Shown piece after piece: positions 5,364 through 8,004 of a stretch of 8,004 nt of DNA. The position numbers and the translations under genes are program-made. How positions within the stretch are numbered: position 1 is the first letter of the stretch; each line of letters starts with the position of its first letter. The notes below the pieces were generated by a model. That model was not told the DNA's origin, searched no databases, and saw only the letters and a program-made list of their open reading frames with translations. Origin of the DNA: Candidatus Colwellbacteria bacterium CG10_big_fil_rev_8_21_14_0_10_41_28 (GTDB lineage: Bacteria > Patescibacteriota > Minisyncoccia > UBA6257 > Colwellbacteraceae); NCBI GenBank assembly GCA_002773755.1, contig PFAG01000011.1:19146-27149 (forward strand). Direction: 5' to 3'.

Positions 5364-6800
5364 TTATCTTTCGTAATACATCCCCAGGCTCAGAATATCT
5401 TCTTCTCTAAAGTGCTTACCCATAATTTGAAAACCTATAGGTAGCTTATCCTCTCTTCCCTTTACTGGAATGCTTATTGCAGGTATTCCAGCCAGATTAG
5501 CCGGAATAGTAAGAATATCTGACATATACATTTCTAGTGGATTTCCAGACTTTTCCCCTATCTTAAATGCCGTTGTTGGGGTTGTTGGAGTTATTAGAAC
5601 ATCTACATCCTCAAATACTTTCTCGAACTCCTGGCTAATAACCGCCCTGACTTTTTGTGCTCTTAGATAATAAGCATCGTAGTATCCAGCTGACAGGACA
5701 AATGTTCCAAGAGCAATTCTTCTTTTAACTTCTGGGCCGAATCCTTCACCCCTGTTTCTCATGTAGGTAACTAAAACATCTTCTTCACCTCCTCTTGTCC
5801 CATATCTCAGCCCATCGTATCTAGCAAGGTTTGTGCTAGCTTCCGCTGGCATAACTATGTAATAAACTGGTAGGGCATACTTTGTGCTAGGGAGACTGAC
5901 CTCTTTAATCTCAAAACCTTCCTTTCTATAAAAATCTATAACCGTATTAACGGACTCTTTTATCTCATCGGATATTCCTTCTCCGAAATATTCTTTAGGT
6001 ACGCCTATTTTGAGTTTTTTTGTCTTTTCCTCGTTCAAAATAGAGATATCTTCTGAATATCCTAAGTTTGGGTAAGATGTGCCGTCCTTATCGGTGTGGC
6101 CAGCTATCGCCCTAAATACTAAAGCAGCGTCCTTAACTGAAGTGGTTATTGGCCCAATCTGATCTAAAGAAGAAGCCATTGCCATTAGTCCATATCTTGG
6201 AACTGATCCGTATGTTGTCTTTAACCCAACAACTCCACACATTGCTGCGGGTTGTCTAATTGAACCTCCCGTGTCTGATCCCAGAGCAAAAGTTACCATA
6301 CCCGAGGCAACGGCTGCCGCAGATCCACCAGAGGAACCACCTGGAATTCTTTCTATATCATGTGGGTTTTTTACTAGTTTATAGGCAGAATTTTCATTTG
6401 AGCTACCCATAGCAAATTCGTCCATATTGTTTTTGCCCAAGAAAACCACCTTTTGCTCTTTAAGTCTCTCTGAGACAGTTGCATCATAGCTCGCAACATA
6501 ATCTCTAAGAATTTTTGACCCAGCAGTGGATGGCAGTCCCCTTAAAAGAATGGCGTCTTTTAAAGAAACTTGAGCTCCTGTAAGTGGACCTACTTCTAAA
6601 CCTGATTCTATTTCTTTGTCGAGCTGATCTGCATATGCCAAGGCCCCGTTCTTATCTACATTAAGAAAGGCTCCTATTTGTTCATCGATCTCCTCTATTC
6701 TATTTAAATGCTCTTTGGTAAGTTCAGATACCTTAAGGGTGCCTCTCTTAAGACTATCTGATATTTCACTAAGAGATTTTTGCTTCTTAAGATATTTCAT
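5364..6800 (-). CDS. gatA: Aspartyl/glutamyl-tRNA amidotransferase subunit A
   Basis: GatA is the glutaminase subunit of GatCAB. It releases ammonia from Gln or Asn, which GatB uses to convert Glu-tRNA(Gln) or Asp-tRNA(Asn) to the correct amide. The 478-residue length is normal. The amidase-signature Ser-cisSer-Lys triad is visible: Lys81 in 'VSLKDAI', Ser156 in 'IPGGSSGGSAAA', and Ser180 in 'GSDTGGSIRQPA'. Other conserved blocks are 'KNNMDEFAMGSSNENSAY' (123-140), 'GLKTTYGSVPRYG' (192-204) and 'SLDQIGPI' (211-218). The ATG overlaps the end of gatC by 14 nt, suggesting coupled translation; the AAGG before it is too close to act as a normal ribosome-binding site. gatB does not follow; an L,D-transpeptidase gene does. 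Confidence 0.97.
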   Translation of the reverse strand: MKYLKKQKSLSEISDSLKRGTLKVSELTKEHLNRIEEIDEQIGAFLNVDKNGALAYADQLDKEIESGLEVGPLTGAQVSLKDAILLRGLPSTAGSKILRDYVASYDATVSERLKEQKVVFLGKNNMDEFAMGSSNENSAYKLVKNPHDIERIPGGSSGGSAAAVASGMVTFALGSDTGGSIRQPAAMCGVVGLKTTYGSVPRYGLMAMASSLDQIGPITTSVKDAALVFRAIAGHTDKDGTSYPNLGYSEDISILNEEKTKKLKIGVPKEYFGEGISDEIKESVNTVIDFYRKEGFEIKEVSLPSTKYALPVYYIVMPAEASTNLARYDGLRYGTRGGEEDVLVTYMRNRGEGFGPEVKRRIALGTFVLSAGYYDAYYLRAQKVRAVISQEFEKVFEDVDVLITPTTPTTAFKIGEKSGNPLEMYMSDILTIPANLAGIPAISIPVKGREDKLPIGFQIMGKHFREEDILSLGMYYER

Positions 6801-7077
6801 CCTTATCTTTGTCTAATATTTTGGGAACTTTCAAATAACCATTCTGGACTGATGGAAACTGTGTGTTAAATAACTCGTCTCTTTCTGGAGAATCATCCTT
6901 AAGAGCATTTTTGAGGTTCGTTCCCCCGGTCATTGGCTCTACTGAAGAAACATTAACTTTCTTAAGCTCATCAACATGGCCTAGAAGCTCTTCTAGGTCT
7001 TGCTGGAATCTTTCTTCTTCCTCTTTAGTAAGATTTATCCTTGCCAAGTTGGCATATTTTTTAATATCGAATTCCAC
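6787..7077 (-). CDS. gatC: Aspartyl/glutamyl-tRNA amidotransferase subunit C
   Basis: GatC is the small chaperone-like subunit that wraps around the GatA-GatB interface. The 96-residue protein has the family hallmarks: 'YANLARINLTKEEEERF' near the N-terminus, 'DLEELLGHVDELKKVN' (27-42), 'VEPM' (46-49) and the C-terminal 'NGYLKVPKIL' (79-88). The start codon is GTG at 7077; an in-frame stop lies a few codons upstream and the protein begins at the expected family position, so no longer form is possible. No Shine-Dalgarno-like tract precedes it. It lies 16 nt after ligA and overlaps gatA by 14 nt, all on the same strand. Confidence 0.95.
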   Translation of the reverse strand: MEFDIKKYANLARINLTKEEEERFQQDLEELLGHVDELKKVNVSSVEPMTGGTNLKNALKDDSPERDELFNTQFPSVQNGYLKVPKILDKDKDEIS

Positions 7078-7093
7078 GTTTAAAGTTTACGCT

Positions 7094-8004
7094 TTATTGA
7101 AGCATTTTCAAAAATTCCTTTTCGTCTATTATCTCAACCCCTAGCTCGGTAGCCTTATTAAGTTTTGACCCCCCTCCCTCTCCAGTGATTAGATAGTCTG
7201 TACTTTTACTGACTGTAGAGGATGTGTCTCCTCCCATATTTCTTATCTTTTCATGGACCTCTTCTCTAGAAAGAGTCTCTAGAGATCCTGTTACCACAAA
7301 TGTCTTCCCGGATAGCTTGTTTGATACTCTAAGGTTCTCTTGGGTTATAGATATTCCAACATCATCTAGCTCCTTTAGAAGCTTCTTGTGAGAATCTTTA
7401 CTAAACCAATCCATGATACTCTCTGCTACCCTAGGGCCTATGTCTCTAATCTGAGTTAACCCTTCCTCGCTCCATGAGCCCAGTATTTCTATAAGATCAG
7501 TTGGTTTGTTTACCCTAGCCCCACATCTTTGGATCTCTTTTGCTAAGAGAAAAGAGGTTTCTGATCCAATATGTAAGATGCCCAAGCTATATATAAATCT
7601 TGGTAGAGTTATCTCCTTCCTATCCTTTATCTCGGAGATTAGTTTAATTGCAGACTTTTCTCCAAAACCATCAAGTTCTGAAACCTCATCCTTTGATAGT
7701 CTAAAGATATCAGCCTGATCTACTATTAGCCTGTCCTCTATAAACCGGTCTATGGCCTTCTGGCCAAGACCCACTATGTTAAATGCTGACCTAGAAACGA
7801 AATGATCTAGGTTCTCTCTTAATCTGGCCCCACACTTAGGATTTGAGCATCTATATATTGCTCCCTCAATTTTTATTTCAGAGCCGTCTATGGGGCATTT
7901 TTGGGGTATTTGGAAGGTCTTCTCGCTGCCATCTCTCAGATTGGGTAATACCTCTGTTATCTGAGGAATTACGTCTCCGGCCCTGGAAACTATTACCGTG
8001 TCCC
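7094..8004 (-). CDS. ligA: NAD-dependent DNA ligase, C-terminal part (5' end outside window)
   Basis: LigA seals nicks in DNA using NAD, joining Okazaki fragments. The frame stays open to the window edge; the GTG at 7774 is an internal Val. The 302 visible residues begin in the OB fold ('VSRAGDVIPQI', 5-15). A zinc finger follows at 36-57: Cys36, Cys52 and Cys57 are present in 'CPIDGS...RCSNPKCGAR', but the usual second Cys is Asp39. The helix-hairpin-helix region shows repeated motifs around 110-125 ('LDGFGEKSA'), 140-157 ('LGILHIG') and 185-200 ('IRDIGPRVA'). A BRCT domain fills 232-302 ('GKTFVVTGSLETLSREEV', 'GSKLNKATELGVEIID'). The adenylation domain lies beyond the window. gatC follows after 16 nt, so ligA probably heads or crosses the same transcript. 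Confidence 0.97.
   Translation of the reverse strand, partial: DTVIVSRAGDVIPQITEVLPNLRDGSEKTFQIPQKCPIDGSEIKIEGAIYRCSNPKCGARLRENLDHFVSRSAFNIVGLGQKAIDRFIEDRLIVDQADIFRLSKDEVSELDGFGEKSAIKLISEIKDRKEITLPRFIYSLGILHIGSETSFLLAKEIQRCGARVNKPTDLIEILGSWSEEGLTQIRDIGPRVAESIMDWFSKDSHKKLLKELDDVGISITQENLRVSNKLSGKTFVVTGSLETLSREEVHEKIRNMGGDTSSTVSKSTDYLITGEGGGSKLNKATELGVEIIDEKEFLKMLQ

Noticed and set aside
5071..5410. Two + strand frames opposite the L,D-transpeptidase gene
   Set aside because: Both are antisense to a well-supported conserved gene and show no domain pattern.
7094..7774. A short stand-alone HhH-BRCT protein starting at GTG 7774
   Set aside because: The same frame continues upstream through the LigA zinc finger and OB fold to the window edge, so the GTG is an internal Val.

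Overview
This window looks like part of a compact bacterial chromosome with roughly 40% G+C. It is most like a Patescibacteria (Candidate Phyla Radiation, Parcubacteria-type) genome. That is an inference from several points: no gap between genes exceeds 66 nt, the tRNA genes lack an encoded CCA, the type IV pilin-like helix is of a kind common in that group, a surface protein carries an Asp-rich calcium repeat, and glycerol kinase is strongly shortened. The standard genetic code fits, because gpsA ends in TGA exactly where glpK starts. No phage, transposon, CRISPR or integrase signal is visible.

Layout. (1) 1-2066 is a cell-surface block. It holds the 3' end of a membrane-anchored beta-rich surface protein (+), overlapping tail-to-tail with a second surface protein (-) that has a signal peptide, an Asp-rich calcium repeat and a C-terminal membrane anchor. 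A pilin-like protein (-) lies upstream of the second protein. (2) 2115-4165 is a two-gene operon on the + strand: gpsA (glycerol-3-phosphate dehydrogenase) and an internally shortened glpK (glycerol kinase), joined by an ATGA overlap. Divergent promoters with extended -10 elements occupy the 48-nt gap between the pilin-like gene and gpsA. (3) 4166-4851 holds a CAT-anticodon tRNA, a small NlpC/P60-like cysteine hydrolase gene that starts 2 nt after that tRNA, and tRNA-Asp(GTC). Each tRNA has its own sigma-70-type promoter. (4) 4855-8004 is one minus-strand run read ligA (partial) -> gatC -> gatA -> a small L,D-transpeptidase (YkuD) gene, with tight spacing throughout.

How the genes fit together. 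GlpK and GpsA both make glycerol-3-phosphate, the backbone of bacterial phospholipids, from glycerol and from dihydroxyacetone phosphate respectively. GatC and GatA are two of the three subunits of the aminoacyl-tRNA amidotransferase; gatB is not in the window. LigA is the replicative DNA ligase. The NlpC/P60-like protein and the L,D-transpeptidase are both of peptidoglycan-enzyme type and flank tRNA-Asp, yet neither has a visible export signal.

I found no previously undescribed system that I could defend. The points most worth checking are the shortened glycerol kinase, the pilin-like protein without a prepilin cleavage motif, the LigA zinc finger with one Cys replaced by Asp, and the tRNA-CDS unit that would yield a nearly leaderless mRNA.
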